A DNA stretch of 64,000 nt from Antedon mediterranea (GCF_964355755.1 NC_092672.1:11590501-11654500), one strand, 5' to 3'; numbered from the stretch's first letter, positions 1 to 14,173 are shown. The notes: generated from the letters alone by a model not told the origin. Numbers and translations are program-made.

Positions 1-1170
1 TTAATGCCTTACGTACGTTTTTAATGATGTTGCCACATTTCCGTCAAGGTCACGAGAAGGGCGACGAAATGTCAAGGTGCCCTATACGGCATTTTGTTGC
101 TTGCCTTTGATATTTTTATTTGATTATTTCTGAAGTGTCCATGGCCTAGAGTATCGACGCCCTCTCAACCTTAAACAAACACGTAAAGATAATTTGTCTA
201 CGATTGGTGAGAGTGATTTTGTAAATTTTAATTTAATTTGTGTAAAGCCTCCAATGTTACGCCTTGGTGATTCATCCTAAAAGGACAGACGCTAGGCTAA
301 TAAAAATTATCATTTTATTCCGTTCAGTAAATATTATTTTAAAGTAAAAACAAACATTGGAGCACAGAGGAACGTCAGAGTGAGATAGGCCTACCAATCT
401 CGCTGGAAATGATTTCCCATCCCAACCCAACCAGTACATCTAAAAACAAACAAAATAAATAAATGACAAATTATAACAGTTATTATCAAACACAAGTTTA
501 TTTATCACTATGGGTATATTGGGATATAAATGTGAATAACAGTGTGTTAATTACATTTTTTCTTTAACAAGTGGAAACTCACACGGACACTTTTAGAAGG
601 TTTCAAAGACATACGGATCAGGCGTCCACAGTGATTCCTTTCAATTGCGTTCAGTATAGGAAACGGAAGGGATGGAAGAACGTTTGCATTCTGAAATATC
701 TACACGCATGCTAGCGCTACGAGTTGCCAATAAATCAGCTTATAATTTTCATCATTGAAGGCTAGGCCTAGATGAAAAATATATATGTTATCGTGTCAAG
801 AATTGTATCGATATTTACACGAATTGAACATCACAAGAGTAACACGTACACATAGAGTAACCAGGTGTAAACGCAATATCATTCCACAGAATTAAACGGC
901 ATAATTGAGTTGAAAGAGTAAACCCAAGAGGTTATCGAAAGTCGATTCCTAAGGAGAAAATGTTCAAAACTGTGTAGAACATGTCGGATCCGGAAACGAG
1001 GGGAAGAATGCCAACTTTAGAGACATCAGGTGCACATGATCTAATTATAAAAATGTACATATTGAGAAAGATGTTGCAGACAAAACATTGTCTCTTGTGA
1101 CAAACTAAACATCTTAACTAGTTCGAGAAGCTGACTCATCTGATTTCTACACTAACTTTGAAGAACAAAT

Positions 1171-1480
1171 AATATTATTGTAGGCCTACTAAACTCTGCA
1201 GAAAATGTAGGCCTACCCAGCAAAGCCCACTTTTACCCTGGTCTAACTAAAGGTTGGTAAGGGTAAATAAATCATTTTAATATTCATTTTACGCTAGTTA
1301 TTATATAAGAAATTCTCAACAATATATGCATTACAATTTAATTTTCTTATTATTGTACTAAACTCTGCAGAAAATGTAGGCCTACCCAGACCTTACCCGG
1401 TCTACCTAATGGTTGGTAAGGATACTTAAGTCACTTCAATAATTATTTTACGCTAGTTATATAAGAAACTCTCAACGATG
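1171..1480. repeat. Two-copy tandem repeat, ~170 bp unit
   Basis: The block with ACTAAACTCTGCAGAAAATG followed by a GGCCTACCCAG tract and the word GGTTGGTAAGG occurs near 1190 and again near 1357. Both copies continue into a shared ACGCTAGTTAT segment. A weaker echo of the downstream part, with the word CAACAAGAAATA, recurs near 1480 and 1638. No coding sense is visible. Confidence 0.7.
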
Positions 1481-2525
1481 TCAACAAGAAATAGTTTTCA
1501 GCAACCGAAGCAAAACCCTGTATTGTTGCTAAAATTTCTGTACAAGATTCAGAAGATTTTGAATTTAAAAATAAAGAAATTATAACCAGCAGTATATCCA
1601 TCGTACAAAATCTCAACAATCTAATATTTCTCAAGATGCCAACAAGAAATAATAAAACCGAAGAAAACCTGGTATGGATTCTAATATCTTTCCAAGATTA
1701 TTGACTTCAGATGAGTTTGTATTTAACTTATAAATAAGTAAACAAGTAGTTCTAACCAGTATTATCCATCGTGATTATGTTTGTTGTATTATTCCGATTT
1801 TAGATAATCGTGAAAATAAACTTTGTTCTCAATATCTCTTCGCTATATTCTGTACACACTTTAGAAAATAGATTTTTTTTTTAAATAGTCTTCGATAATT
1901 ATATCTAAATTTCCTTTTATGAATTGTCTTTTTATGTTTTCTGGAACAAAACGTCCCTCGTCATTTTCCAAAAATGAAACTATACTAGCCTGATAAAAAG
2001 AGACCCTGTTGTGAATTAAAACAAAGCAAATGTCATTTTCTTGTCTGCTTGTCAAGAGTACTTGCATCCTAACGTACTCCCGGGAATACCTCACTGTCTT
2101 TCATTTTAAATACTGCTTCGTCATGTATCAGTTTAATAGAGAAAATATGTGCTAGGGCAAAGGTATGCAACCTAGCTACAGCAGTTTTCATTTCATCATT
2201 ATTTTGCTCTACTGTATTGAGAGGCGACTTTATTAAGTTCATATTTTGGTTAATGCATCTCTTTTGAAATGTTGACCAATCTACAGACGGTTAGTCCTAC
2301 ATCTACTATGAACATTTATGTCCCGGAAGATGAACATTTCTACGAAACTAATTTTAGGACGGTTTAAAAAAAATATGAATTGTCTTTACACAACGTTAGG
2401 AAATTGTTGCCATCATGTGTAACCTAATTTGCATTCTTTCTTAACTGACGGCCATTTTAATTGTGCATCTTGTTATGGTAAATTAATTAGGACTACTTAT
2501 TAGTTTTGTCTAGTTAAATTATTTT

Positions 2526-2846
2526 TATTTTTTATTTATTCGACTTCTCACTAACTCAGTTAGTGAAGGATCTGGACCAACAGGTGGTAAACACCTCTAA
2601 AACGGTCCAGTCCCAATTTGCACAGTGGCTGTGTGTGACAGTGGCTGTGTTTGTGTGGACTAATACACCGAGGTAACCCCCTACTCGTCTCGAAAGATGT
2701 ACTAGGTTTTAAAGTGCGCATGAGCTATGTGTACACTGGACCTACGGTTTATAGTCCTTATCCGAGAAGACTCGTTCTACCACCAGAACCATGGAGCGAG
2801 TGAGCCTCGAACCCTTGCCGATGTTATGGCTACGTAATTACGGTTC
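2526..2846 (-). repeat. SINE-like interspersed repeat, copy 1
   Basis: The block containing CTCGTCTCGAAAGATGTACT, TATAGTCCTTATCC and CCATGGAGCGAGTGAGCC recurs at about 57535-57905. A shorter echo (GGGGTAACC...CTACTCGT) lies near 50005. On the minus strand the GGGTTCGAGGCTC word resembles a pol III B box, but no well-spaced A box is evident, so SINE identity is tentative. Confidence 0.55.
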
Positions 2847-3905
2847 CTCACGGTGAGTATAGGTAGATTTTGTCTTATTTTGAACTCTTATTATATTGGA
2901 TTAACTGATAATAATAGCTGGTATTTTGTGGTAAAATGCATTGCTTTATTTAGTAGGCCTATAATACGTCTGCATTATTATAACACATCATAGCCAAGTT
3001 TTATTTTAATTATTTAAGGTTAATAAATGGTTATGGTTATGTTATGATTTGGGTCTAAAAAAACACATTTTATAAACAAAATGAGATTCGTCGAATAACC
3101 AGATTAGTTTAAATCTCTAATGTAGGCAAATCTTTTGTTTCAGAGAGTAAGTCTCTGATAAATGTGCAGAAACATGTAAACCTTCGTTCAAGAAGATTCT
3201 AGGCGAGGCCACACTTAAAAAAGAGAATAAAATGTGCTTCGATTCTGTTCTTTATTGTTCAAATTGTAAATGTACAAGAGAGTCTTAATGAACGACAATG
3301 GGCATGTGGTTAGCATCGATCGGTTAGTTTCTAAAACTTGTTACTTGGTAAAATAGAATTTTGCCAAGTACTGTAGGCCTAGTATTTATTTTGTCAAGTA
3401 CTTTCTGAGTGCTTTCATTGAATGATTAAAAACCTGTGTTGAAATGTTCTTATACTCTTGGGAAAGTGAATAGGCCTAAAATTAAACTTATCAGGAGGCA
3501 AGAAGATTGCTTATATATGTTAATGGCTACAAAAACTAGAAAAAGAAGACTGAAACACTAAAAAGTGAACAATTAACCATAATACTGGAATTGCATAGTT
3601 ATGTGTAAATAGTGTGCGCTATACAAAATAAAGCTAAAAAAAATACAAACTTCATAAAAATCCTTATAATTATAATACATTATTTTACAGAAAATTAAAA
3701 TTAATACTGTAAAACACATTTTATATGTTCATGTTCGTAACAGTACTGTTATTTATTTTATTTTTGAAATTTACCATTTAAAAAAAAATAAAGTTTTTGC
3801 TTATAAATATATACTGTTTATTTGTGTTTACAATACCTTGTTTATTTATAATACTGTTTCCTTCTCGCACCTTTGTTTTTTTAACCGTGATTGGCTCCTG
3901 AGAAT

Positions 3906-6900
3906 TTACTGTTCGTTTGAAACACCTTCACTACTATTTTTACTGGCTCTAGACATTTTACTCTTCTTAAGATCGCCCTGTGATTTATTCTTTATTTTTG
4001 ACATTTCCTTTTCTGTGTCAGATTTTTTATTTTCATACCAGTGATTTCTTCTCCTTCCATTTTCGAACCTTTCATTTTTATAATCTTTTTTAATAGATTG
4101 AGCAAAATGGGTATCATGTGGTGGATATCTACCGAATTCAGTTTCATTACTATTACTGTTACCATTAACAGCCTGATCAGTATGTTGGTAAGTGGTCGAC
4201 TTTTTCCATCTGAATTGTTCATGGTTTTTGTAATGTTTGTTTACAAACACCCTGTCTTTCCCTTCAACCTTAAATGGACCTTTCTTTTGGTTCCTATGTT
4301 TTCCACTATTTAATAAACATTCCTTATATCTGTCAGCGGCTGACCGGTTGGTGGAACATGCCATTGGTAGTAGAGGGGCAGACTCTTTATTAAACTCATT
4401 TGGAGAAAATGAACCTCTCTCTGTAGATTTATCTGATGGTGGAAATTGCACCAGTTGAGAACCTGAAGTTGGTAATAGCGAGGTTGTTGGTGTTGGTTGC
4501 AGAGGAGCTGATCCCTCTTTAAACTTATTTGGTAGTGGAAGTGAACCAGAATGTTCTGTTAAGTTACCTGATGTTGGTAACACTAATGGTGATTGAGCAA
4601 ATTGTATTGGGGATGGTTTAAAGTTGTCCACAACCTCAGACTGCAAGTCATTTCCAGTTTCAGTCCATTTAGGCAAACTTTCATCAACTGTATGTGAAAT
4701 AAAATTTATTTATTTTTTATGCTCTTGTCAGAAAATTTAGTTATGTGCTAGCTAATTCAACATCAATAGAGACATCTATGACACTGTAATAATGAGGGAA
4801 TAAATACTATATAAAACAAGGGTATGGTGACTACAAGAACACAGAACGCTCATTGAGAACTGGAAATCCATTCATGAAAAATGATCAAATACATGATGAA
4901 AGATGTACTGTATTCCAAAAAAAAGATTTAAAAAAAAGATATTGAACGGGTCATTTCGCAGTTTTAACAAATGTAATCAAGTCCATAGAAAAAAAAATAT
5001 AAGAAATAGTTTTCACTTATAAAAAGACATAATAAACGTTAAAATTCAACCAAAAACTCATTTACTTCCTATTAATTTGAATATTTTTGTGTTAAACTAC
5101 AGTTTCTTCAGGTAAATATTTTTTTTTTCGATCACATTTTTGGTCAAAGTGAATAACTATTGTGACATTAAAATTAAAAACATATTTTAAACAAGTACAC
5201 TAGTTTTATTTTATATCAAAGTATTCAGTGGATCTTCTAATAACAATTAATTATATTAAATTATTATACTTAATTTCAAAGAAAACATCAGAAAATCTCA
5301 CAAAGAATTAAACACTTACGTATGTGTATTATAATGAGGAATGCAAACTGGCATTTTATTCTAAAATATTTGCCAGTTCGTGGTTCACATGGATCTTACA
5401 TGTACACTGATTACAAAATACAGAATAAATGATAAAATAATATATATCAATAAAGATATAAAATCAAAATATTGGTTTTAATCAAAGTAATGTCTTACAT
5501 TTCCATGCTTTTTCACCAGAAAAATTGTTGTGTTGAGGGATACTTGAAGGCGTGAACTCTCCAGATACTGCTGCTTCCGAGTTCATTTGCAATTGGAACA
5601 TGGCAAAGCTCCGCATAAGATCTTTCAATTTCTCAGATGTACTCGGTTCTGTAGCATCATCAAAATCAAACCCAGAACCACCAGATGGAAGAATAGGTGG
5701 TAGACCGTTGGCAATATAGCGCCTGAAATGTCTGCCAGTGGTATTGTTTTGAGCAATCCACTCCGGAGATGGCATGCTGTCTTTTAAATTTGCAATATAC
5801 TGTAATTAAACAGAAAACAAATCTCATTGATACTCATCATTCGAACATCGCATAAACTTCTACATTAAAACAAACTAACATCATATGACAAGCAATAGTA
5901 ATGCAAAATTGAAACTTTCTTAATTTAGGAACCAGCAGTAAATACATTTCTGTTTATTTGCTTAGTTTATTTTAGAAACCTTTTGTGTTAGTCATTGGAC
6001 TGCCTCATAAACTTCTGCATTGACGAACTAAAATCATACTTTGTTGCAGTGGAAAGATGCGGTATTGCAGTAACTGCAGTAGATTAATTAAATTGAACAT
6101 GGTCCCTTAAGAAATCGTTTCTTACGTGACCTACCAATTGTTGCGTTACAACGTTGTCTTCCGATTTTACAGGAAACCGGGATTTGTTATCTTACGCTTG
6201 AATGAACGCCCTTGTGTCACGTTTCTTACGTAAGCGCAATCGTAACAAGCAACCAATAAGCGAAAAGAGTTATGACGTAATGTGTATGTCCTTATAGTGA
6301 AATAAAGCCGGACAATAACATTTGTATATGTATTTTTACTACTATAATTTTAGCCCACTTTACGATGTTATACATACTTTACAAATGCACAGTAGTTTCG
6401 ATATAATAATGTTCTAATCAGGGAGTTTACAACTCATATCAAAATATAATACTCTTATTTATGGACGTGCAATAAACAATCAGCATTTCAAAGAAATCGA
6501 CATTCTTCTGTTCTATTTGTCGGTAGAAACGTCGCGAAAATGAACATTTGCAACAAGATAAGATATAGAAAGCCCCTTTGTAAGCAATATAATATTATTA
6601 TGTAACTTTAAAAAAAAATTGTTTGCTTGATTTTGTATAATTTATATTGTTTTGTTAAATTTATTCTTATTATAGGCCTGTAAATAATGGGTATCTTACT
6701 GCGGTAGTACTATCTCATGCTCGATTAGATATGCTTATAGGCCCATAGGCCAATGACTAGCCTAGGGCCTAGATAGGTTTAATAATAATAGGAATCTCGA
6801 AATGATTTGCCTTTTTTAAATTTTGAAACTATTTAAGGCTAGGCCTAGAGGGCCAGGATAATTCATTTATATTTTGATTCATACAATAGTACAAAGGCCT

Positions 6901-9900
6901 ACTAGCATAGGCTCCTAGGCTAGTTTGATTATTTGGTCAAATCAATTCCTATTAGTACAGTATTAATTAAGTATTTTACTAATACTAGGGCCTAGCCTAT
7001 CTACTGAAAATAATATGTTGGTGTGCTGCACTGCTGCTGAGTAGCTACAGGTACAATAACAACATTCAACATTTCGCGCGAAAAATGATAAAACCCGCTC
7101 TAAAAAGAAACACCAATCAGAGATGTTGTTTCAAATACGTCATAAATCTGACCGACGTAAGAAAAAAATTTCAACTTTCGTAACAACACTAAAATCGACG
7201 TAAGCATACGACGTGTGTTTCACAGCCAAAATTTCAACTTTCGGGAGCAGCATAACTACAGATGTTTCTCTGCGGCCCGACACGATCTTGACTAAGGTCA
7301 ACGACGTCAAATTTTTCTCAACTTTCGTAAGAGACGTAAGAAGCGTATGAAACGCAAGAATCGTTGCAAAGTTTGACTTCTTACGTCGACATGAAACCAG
7401 CCTTTAGTAAAAAAAACATGGATTCCTAATAATATATCTAGAAGTTATAAACAAGTAAACCACATATTTAAAGGTTTACCTGCTTACGTCCATATTGTTT
7501 TAAACCTTGGCTATAGAAATGCTGCATTAACTTCGATGCAATTGGTCCCTTGATAGTAATATCTACCAGTTCCTGCCTAAAGTGATGAGGTTCACTACAT
7601 TCCTCATAAAGTTTTCTTAAACCATCCATATCCAAACCATTCCCCAAAAGCTTTTTGATAATAAATTTCTTTTGAATATGGGGGATTGAAGATGGCAAGT
7701 TTTCTGAAAATGAAGAAATTGTTTGAAATGAAATCATAAACACTTATATAATATATATAGTATACTGTAAATAAATTGCACTGATGAAGGGCTAGTGTTG
7801 CCCGAAAGCTCTGCTAATTTTTCTGGCTGTTTTACTTTATCGTTTTGATTTAGCTTTTCGCTTTTTTTTTGTATCTCTATTGAAATCCAGCCACTGATAG
7901 TACCCACAGCATTGTCATTTTTTCAGTAATTTGCCTTTGGATTTATATATGTAAATAAATATATACTGTATATAAAACAGAACAAAGGTTTTTACCTGCT
8001 AAATTTCTTTTTGCTTCATTGTGATACTTCCTTTCGTTATAATATTCGATCCTATAAAGAATTTTTACAAAATCAAGGTAAATACGTTTGAATGTTTTGC
8101 AGAAGCTCCCATATTATTCACACACTTTTCAAAGGGTAAGTAATGCATAACGGCAATTCACACTAAGCCCTGCCTACTTTTATACTGTGGATGCTCCAAT
8201 CTCCCAACCACAATTTTCTAGGAGCGATAAACTACAAATTTACCAACGTCTCAAAACGTCAAGACTTCTAAAACAATTTAATACCAAAATACAATTCTAA
8301 TTTGGATTAAAACGGTTTTCAAGTTTGAAACTTGTGTGCCGCCTAGTCTCTGAACAAAGCCGGACAGACAGACAGAGATTTGTTGAATAATAGTAAGATT
8401 TATAAATGTATTAACTAGTTTTTACATTAAACACAAGGAATTAATAGGATACCTTTGGTGAAATCTTTTTCTATATTAATATATCATTATTGTGAAATAA
8501 AAATGTGCCACCTAGTCTCTGAACAAAGCCGGACAGACAGACAGAGATTTGTTGAATAATGGTAAGATTTATAAATGTATTAACTAGTTTTTACATTAAA
8601 CAGAAGGAATTAATAGGATACCTATGGTGAAATCTTTTTCTATATTAATATATCATTATTGTGAAATAAAAATGTGCCACCTAGTCTCTGAACAAAGCCG
8701 GACAGACAGACAGAGATTTGTTGAATAATGGTAAGATTTATAAATGTATTAACTAGTTTTTACATTAAACACAAGGAATTAATAGGATACCTATGGTGAA
8801 ATCTTTTTCTATATTAATATATCATTATTGTGAAATAAAAATGATGCAATTTTACCAATCAGTAGTATTGTATATTGGTATGTCTTGCAGGAATGTACAC
8901 AGAGGTGTCTGGGTGAACAATTTAAACATTGCTTCAACATCTACTTCTGCATGGTGGAATTCTGTATATTATGAGTAAACAGGTGTAAATGGGTTAGCAT
9001 GAGTTATATACAGTACAACTTAAATACCGAATATAATATGAACAATAAGATTAATTGTATTGTTCTTACTTAAAGGCCAGGTGCGGGCAAAAAATTTCTA
9101 TTGATCATACATTCCAATAATTATCGATCTATAGTTTCCCCTATGTTTCATATTTTTTTGGATTTTATTTGTGTTACACGAGCTTGTTGAAAATAAGCAC
9201 TTTCTTATCAGTGGGGGGATAGTTCAAATTACACAGTAAAATCTCTATTCTTTTGTACACAAATTTTGTAAATAGAGAGGCATTTTAAAAAGCTATAAAA
9301 AATAAACGGTGTGGTAAAAAATTTTATCAGATGACTAAATATAGGTAATATAACTTGAATATTACATTTCTGATATTTTTATTCAACTTCAGATTTTTAT
9401 TTTCATGCTATAGCAAAAATTATCCACCGTATATCCACCATCTTTTTTTACCATCTAGGGAGTCACCAGACATGTTATTACATTAGGTTAACTACCTAAC
9501 TACTGAAAAAAAGTCTTCCTGGTTTTTATGGAATAATTTTGCCAAATTTTGTATTTGACCATATTAAGGGAAATTCATGTTTTTTCGTCTTGATTTCTCT
9601 TACAAATATTTGATTTATGTACAATTAACCAAATATTATATTTAAAATTCATGCCTGTACCTGAGCTTTAAAATAAAATACATGTTTTATGTCGGTCATC
9701 TTAATTTGTAATTGGAAAATAAAGATTGATTAGGAATGATTAGAAACATACACTACCTTTATCTTGTTGAGGTCCGAACCACTTCTTTTCCATATTTTCT
9801 AAACCCAAAGAACCACAGTCAACCAGAAGCGGATGTTCTGCCAGTTTATACTGAAAGTTAGAGAATTTATTTGACATTTTGTTCGAAATTTTTTTTTTTT

Positions 9901-11835
9901 CTAAATCAGTATAAATAATATAATTATTTTTTATGGCTGAAATTGCCAATTTAAAGTGCCACAGATTTAAAATGCAATTATAATTTTGTTTACAAACAAT
10001 TTCTCAAAAGTGGGCATAACAATTTCTTTTCTGTTACAGCAATACAATTTGTGGCTGTTTTAAGTTTTGTGTTATCCCGAGACCGAAACAATGCTTTTAA
10101 AATTTTAAAATCCATATTGTTTGACATTTTTAAAGCTTTTCAACACTATTAAACTTTATGTAACAAAAATATGTGATGTAATCATATATAGACAGGATAA
10201 CTTCATATCACTTCTACCATATTTGGAAACATTACGCTTTTTTTTTGTCAAACTAGTTTGATATTGTAGACAAAGCTTTAAAGGATACCACAACATGTCA
10301 CGAACATGCCACCAATTAACTACAGTAGGCCTACAGTACCTGTATATTATTTCCTACACAGTACATCTTGTAAGGTGGGGTTGGGATTTTTGTTATTTAC
10401 ATTTTATTTATGATTGCAGCTCTACGCTATGGTTTAACACTAATTACAGTATTGAGAATTCATTTTATTTTACCATTTCCATATGCGGGAATGTATCTGC
10501 AAAATGCAGATTTATTTCATTGAGACATTGAAAGGAAATTCCTGTTCGTTCCAATTGGCTGAACAGCATGAGGTAGTCAAAGCCTTCTCCACCATGACAG
10601 AGAAGGACTAAAAGAAAAATCCACAGTGAAATATTATTATTATTATTCTACAAACTTTAGCTTGTAAAAAACATGTGTTATGTGACAGTTTAAGCCTGTT
10701 TTCCAGTCAACATTGAGTTGTGGAAAGTTGTGTGTTAAGTTAACAAGGTTCAACAGGAAAACATGGTAAAAATACACTCAAACAAACAATTTAACGATTA
10801 CAATTGTTGAATTTTAAACTGAGTTCAACTTTAACAATACGATCGTTAAAACTGACCAATCATATTATTATATCTGATATTTCTGATTTTACATTATTCA
10901 ATCGACTTGTGTCTAAATTTAGCCTAATTAGGGGGTGGGATTATACTCAACCAGAGGATTATACTTGAATATACACTGTAATACATTTTGTTCTTTACCT
11001 GGGAAGACAGGAACATTTAAGTACTGTGATGCATCGGATGCCTTTCTCTTTAACCAACATAGCAGGCTGCTTATGACTTTTTTGAAATATGGTTGATTCC
11101 TTAATAGTTTTCTTGTAAACCCATGATTAAGTGCTAAAAAAATATATAGAAAAAAAGTACTTTACACCTATATATTCTTGAAGGGAAGATGGTGAAAGCT
11201 TTATGTTCAGGATTACTGTGAGGAAGAAATTGGCTCTGCTTAGGAAGAAATCTGGAAAGAAAATTCTAAAGAAAATATTTTATCTTTCCTAACCTTTGTG
11301 TATCGAGCACTCTACCAAGATACGGTAATCTGAAATTATTATTTTCTATTTCTAATTCTACTGAACTGTAATGCTTGTTCCATAATAATTATTTTAGGAC
11401 TACCAAAAAGTGTTCTCTTATACACCAAAACCATTAACTTTCCTAATTACAAACTCTGCCGGGTATAAAAGTAATGAGTGTAGGTAGGTTCAGTATAGAT
11501 TAAACTTTTTATAAAAATTTAGTCTCAATATAGAAAACCGTACCAAATTTACAGAGATACTTGGATGTGTAAATCAAACTATAAAATAAAGAATCTTCAA
11601 CTTGTTCTTTATACGGCCAACATCTGACAGCAATCTCCACTATATCATCTCTGTATGGCACCCCAGAAGATGCTTCACAATCCATAAAGCAGAACAATGG
11701 AACAGATTGATCATCAACTTCCTGTGGTACGATATCTGCTGCGGCTATGTCTTCATCTGGTCTGATGTCTTCTCTTTCATATTTTCCAGCACCATTTTGG
11801 ATTGGCTCTCCATCTGCAGAAGCTTGGGCATTCAT
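3906..11835 (-). CDS. DEDDh-type 3'-5' exonuclease domain protein
   Basis: Nine exons, read on the minus strand: 11835-11544, 11133-10999, 10607-10474, 9850-9757, 8961-8856, 8051-7996, 7703-7480, 5799-5499 and 4687-3906. All junctions are GT-AG and in phase, giving 707 aa. The N-terminal half holds a complete DEDDh set: motif I DxE (D52, E54 in FMDCEASS), motif II D153 in EGFDYLML, and motif III HxAxxD (H221 to D226 in HHAEVDVEAM). Known members of this fold remove nucleotides from DNA or RNA 3' ends using two metal ions. Residues 240-450 have no domain I recognise. Residues 450-707 are low-complexity and rich in S, N, K and P, ending in a strongly basic tail that may bind nucleic acid or act as a nuclear signal (inference). 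The domain recalls the TREX/PML-type exonuclease branch, but I cannot name an orthologue. The short HxAxxD exon 5 is easily missed by gene finders. Confidence 0.82.
5110..5190. mobile_element. Relic of TTAA-flanked MITE family
   Basis: The stretch with TTTTTTTCGATCAC...TTGGTCAAAGTGAATAACTATT is the reverse complement of the interior of the 51074-51420 MITE. It lies in an intron of the nuclease gene. No terminal repeats remain. Confidence 0.5.
8342..8848. repeat. 169-bp tandem repeat, three copies
   Basis: The unit begins CCTAGTCTCTGAACAAAGCC and ends GTGAAATAAAAATG. Copies start at 8342, 8511 and 8680, exactly 169 bp apart, and differ at only a few bases, so the expansion is recent. Each unit carries the word GGACAGACAGACAGAG. 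The array ends about 8 bp from exon 5 of the minus-strand nuclease gene (donor at 8855/8854), so it is purely intronic. Confidence 0.9.
10128..10285. mobile_element. MITE, TCTACA-terminal family
   Basis: The left end reads TTAAAGCTTTTCAACACTAT. The right end, reversed, reads TTTAAAGCTTTGTCTACAAT, giving an inverted repeat of about 25 bp. The interior carries ATGTGATGT and CATATCACT words shared with copies at 39036-39192, 48160-48293 and 48342-48540, and with a solo end near 31900-31930. It lies in an intron of the nuclease gene. Confidence 0.7.
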
Positions 11836-12730
11836 TCCTAACGTTTACTAACAAAATGAAATGATAAACTTGTATGAAACACAACTGAGTTTAAAATATG
11901 TTTTTCATTGTATCCTGTTTCTGACTACTAAGTGGATGCCCAGCATTAATGGTATTATGTCATCAATCTGAAATCAAATTAGTGATTATTATTAATTTTA
12001 AACTACATTTGAACGATTTTAAATTGCACAAGGATCTCCTTAAAAGCAATTTCTTGCGTTTGATCTTGTCTTCGAACTGATACACAACCAAGGGTTAGAC
12101 TGGCGAGAGGCTAAAGCATTTTTTTTTATAGGGGGGGGGGGGGATGGTAAAAATGTTGTTCCCCAGTGGAGTGCCTGCCAGTGGTAGAAGAAAAATTCGC
12201 CTTGTCAATTTTCATTACCCACCCGAATTCACTAGCACAGATATATAGGCCTATATATATTTTTATATTAGTAATTATATTTAAACCATCTCGTCTGTTG
12301 TTAACCTCTCGGGGTACGGGTTTGTCCAAAAAAGGTCAGAGAGCAACAACAAGGACTTGACCGTTGGACCGTCCCGAGCCGAATCCGAATCGTCCCTGCC
12401 TGGTGGTGGTGGTGTATGCCGGTGGTGGTGTATGCCGGGGCTGGCCGCTCGGCTTACTTTATTAGTCTAGAGAGAGCTCGGTTATGGCATAATTTAAATT
12501 GACCTACCCACACACGATGTCCTCTTCTAAATAATGCTTATTTTCAAATAAACTACAAGTACAAGGCACTTCACGGATCAAAACATTTCCCTACTAAAGT
12601 GTACACATATGATATGTACTTGTCACGCACGTGCAGGCATTTGTTTTGTACAGAGAACAAAAATAATATAAAAACATAAACAAGAAACTACCCCCTCTAC
12701 GCTCTACTCCAAAAAATAACGATAGAGATC
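11836..12730. other. Upstream flank of nuclease gene, no gene seen
   Basis: This is the 5' flank of the minus-strand nuclease gene followed by intergenic DNA. It contains a poly-G run (12129-12142) and a GGTGGTGGTG/TATGCC microsatellite at about 12403-12437. No TATA or initiator element stands out, and open frames are short and unremarkable. Confidence 0.5.
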
Positions 12731-12766
12731 CTGCTGCAGACTGTCCGCCATGCGGTATGTCTGCCA

Positions 12767-12940
12767 GGCGGTATGTCCGCCAGGGGAACATATTCTCGAC
12801 GATACCATTTTTTTTAAAGGGAAAATATCTGTACTTTGTTTCTGTAATGTCTGCAAGGCGGTATGTCTACAGGGGGAACATATTCCTGACGATACCATTT
12901 TTTTAGAGGGAAAAATTATATGTACTTTGTTTCTGTAAGT
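12767..12940. repeat. ~90-bp tandem repeat, two copies
   Basis: Two units share GGCGGTATGTC, GGGGAACATATTC, GACGATACCATTTTTTT and TGTACTTTGTTTCTGTAA. They start near 12767 and 12857. They directly follow the left terminal repeat of the surrounding candidate element and may be part of its subterminal region. Confidence 0.75.
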
Positions 12941-14029
12941 AAATTGCGTTACTAAAGCGTCACTTTTCCTAGAGTTGCGTCGACATATCCAAATGGCAGT
13001 TTGATAGACCATAATCCGAGGTGTTTTGTATATGGAATTTTTTCTGTTCGGTTTTTATATACAATATTTTTATCAGTAGAATATTCTGTGAATCTAACCT
13101 GTTTCTTGCAGGTGGTTTATCCCATCTTAGATCTCCACATGATGAATACATTAAAAAATAACATCAAAACTATAACAACCTTAAAACAAACAAATTAATG
13201 CTAGACATCACACAACGTAGGCCTAAAAAATAACTGCATTGTCCGTATTGTAGGAACGGCTGAAAACCGTCGCCGGTGGCCATCCTTTGCATATAATACT
13301 AGTACTAGTAGTATTATTAACTAGCATAGCTATATCCTGCGCAGCATTATTATACTGTTATTGTTATACTACTGTGTAGGCCTACTACATTGGCCATTAT
13401 TTACCGAATTACTGTATATCTGATTCTTCATAATTTCAAAATCATATTAATTTTTCATATCATTTTTATTGTTTCACAGTACATACAATTTTATAAAACA
13501 AATTACAAGAAAAAGCCTTGTTAAAAATGATGTGTGGAATCTAAAAAAAGGGATTTTTGGTCTGAGTTTCCAAAAGACATTAAACATTACAATGTAAAAA
13601 ATAAAAAAGACTTCCTAAACATATAAGATATAATTTATAAATTCCATAGGAGCAAACTATCATGAATATTGATAGATTGACTTATTATTTGTATTTTTTT
13701 AAAAGAAAGTAAGGTTCGGGTAATAATTTAATGTTTAACCAATGTAACCTTCATTATGATTATTGTTTTAAATACACCCTAATTTAAGTAGCATATCTTT
13801 CAAAATACTACAGAATACTGTAGCAGAAATATTACAGACAAACTGTAAATTCAAACATACTGCACCCTTCAACACAGTGCATTTAATTAAGACATTTGTA
13901 ATAGTAAAACGAAAGGCTTGTAGACGAATGGACAAATGACATCTGCATGCAAAAATAAGGTTAAGTTTAAAAATGGATAGGCCTAAATTGGGTTATGAAA
14001 ATATTCATACTTGTGTCTACTGTTTTGTT

Positions 14030-14173
14030 TTAATTTTAAATCAACTTTTTTCGACTAATTTTTGGTGAAAGTTAATAACTATTATGATACTTCAAAATGA
14101 CCAACTTTTTTTCGAAATATTAATTTTTTTAAATAAATTTATTTTGTTGAATTAGTCAAAGGGACAATACATC
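14030..14173. mobile_element. TTAA-flanked MITE, partial copy
   Basis: This matches, in reverse, the left part of the 27021-27507 MITE (TTTTTGGTGAAAGTTAATAA, then TTCAAAATGA). It ends in GGGACAATACATC followed by TTAA at 14174-14177. Only one terminus is present, so the copy is truncated or deleted internally. Confidence 0.65.

Larger units (their letters stand above)
1..3905. other. Gene-free flank
   Basis: I see no convincing coding exon here. Open frames are short, lack splice context and show no domain. The stretch contains a two-copy ~170-bp repeat (1171-1480), a SINE-like interspersed repeat (2526-2846) and scattered GGCCTA tracts. The last part (about 3830-3905) is the 3' flank of the minus-strand nuclease gene and includes a reverse-complement AATAAA near 3840 that could serve as its poly(A) signal. 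Confidence 0.6.

Noticed and set aside
6098-7395. Clusters of TTACGTAAG/CTTACGTCG words suggesting an inverted-repeat element in the nuclease gene intron
   Set aside because: Words are present near both 6120-6250 and 7130-7395, but I could not align the two sides into consistent terminal repeats.
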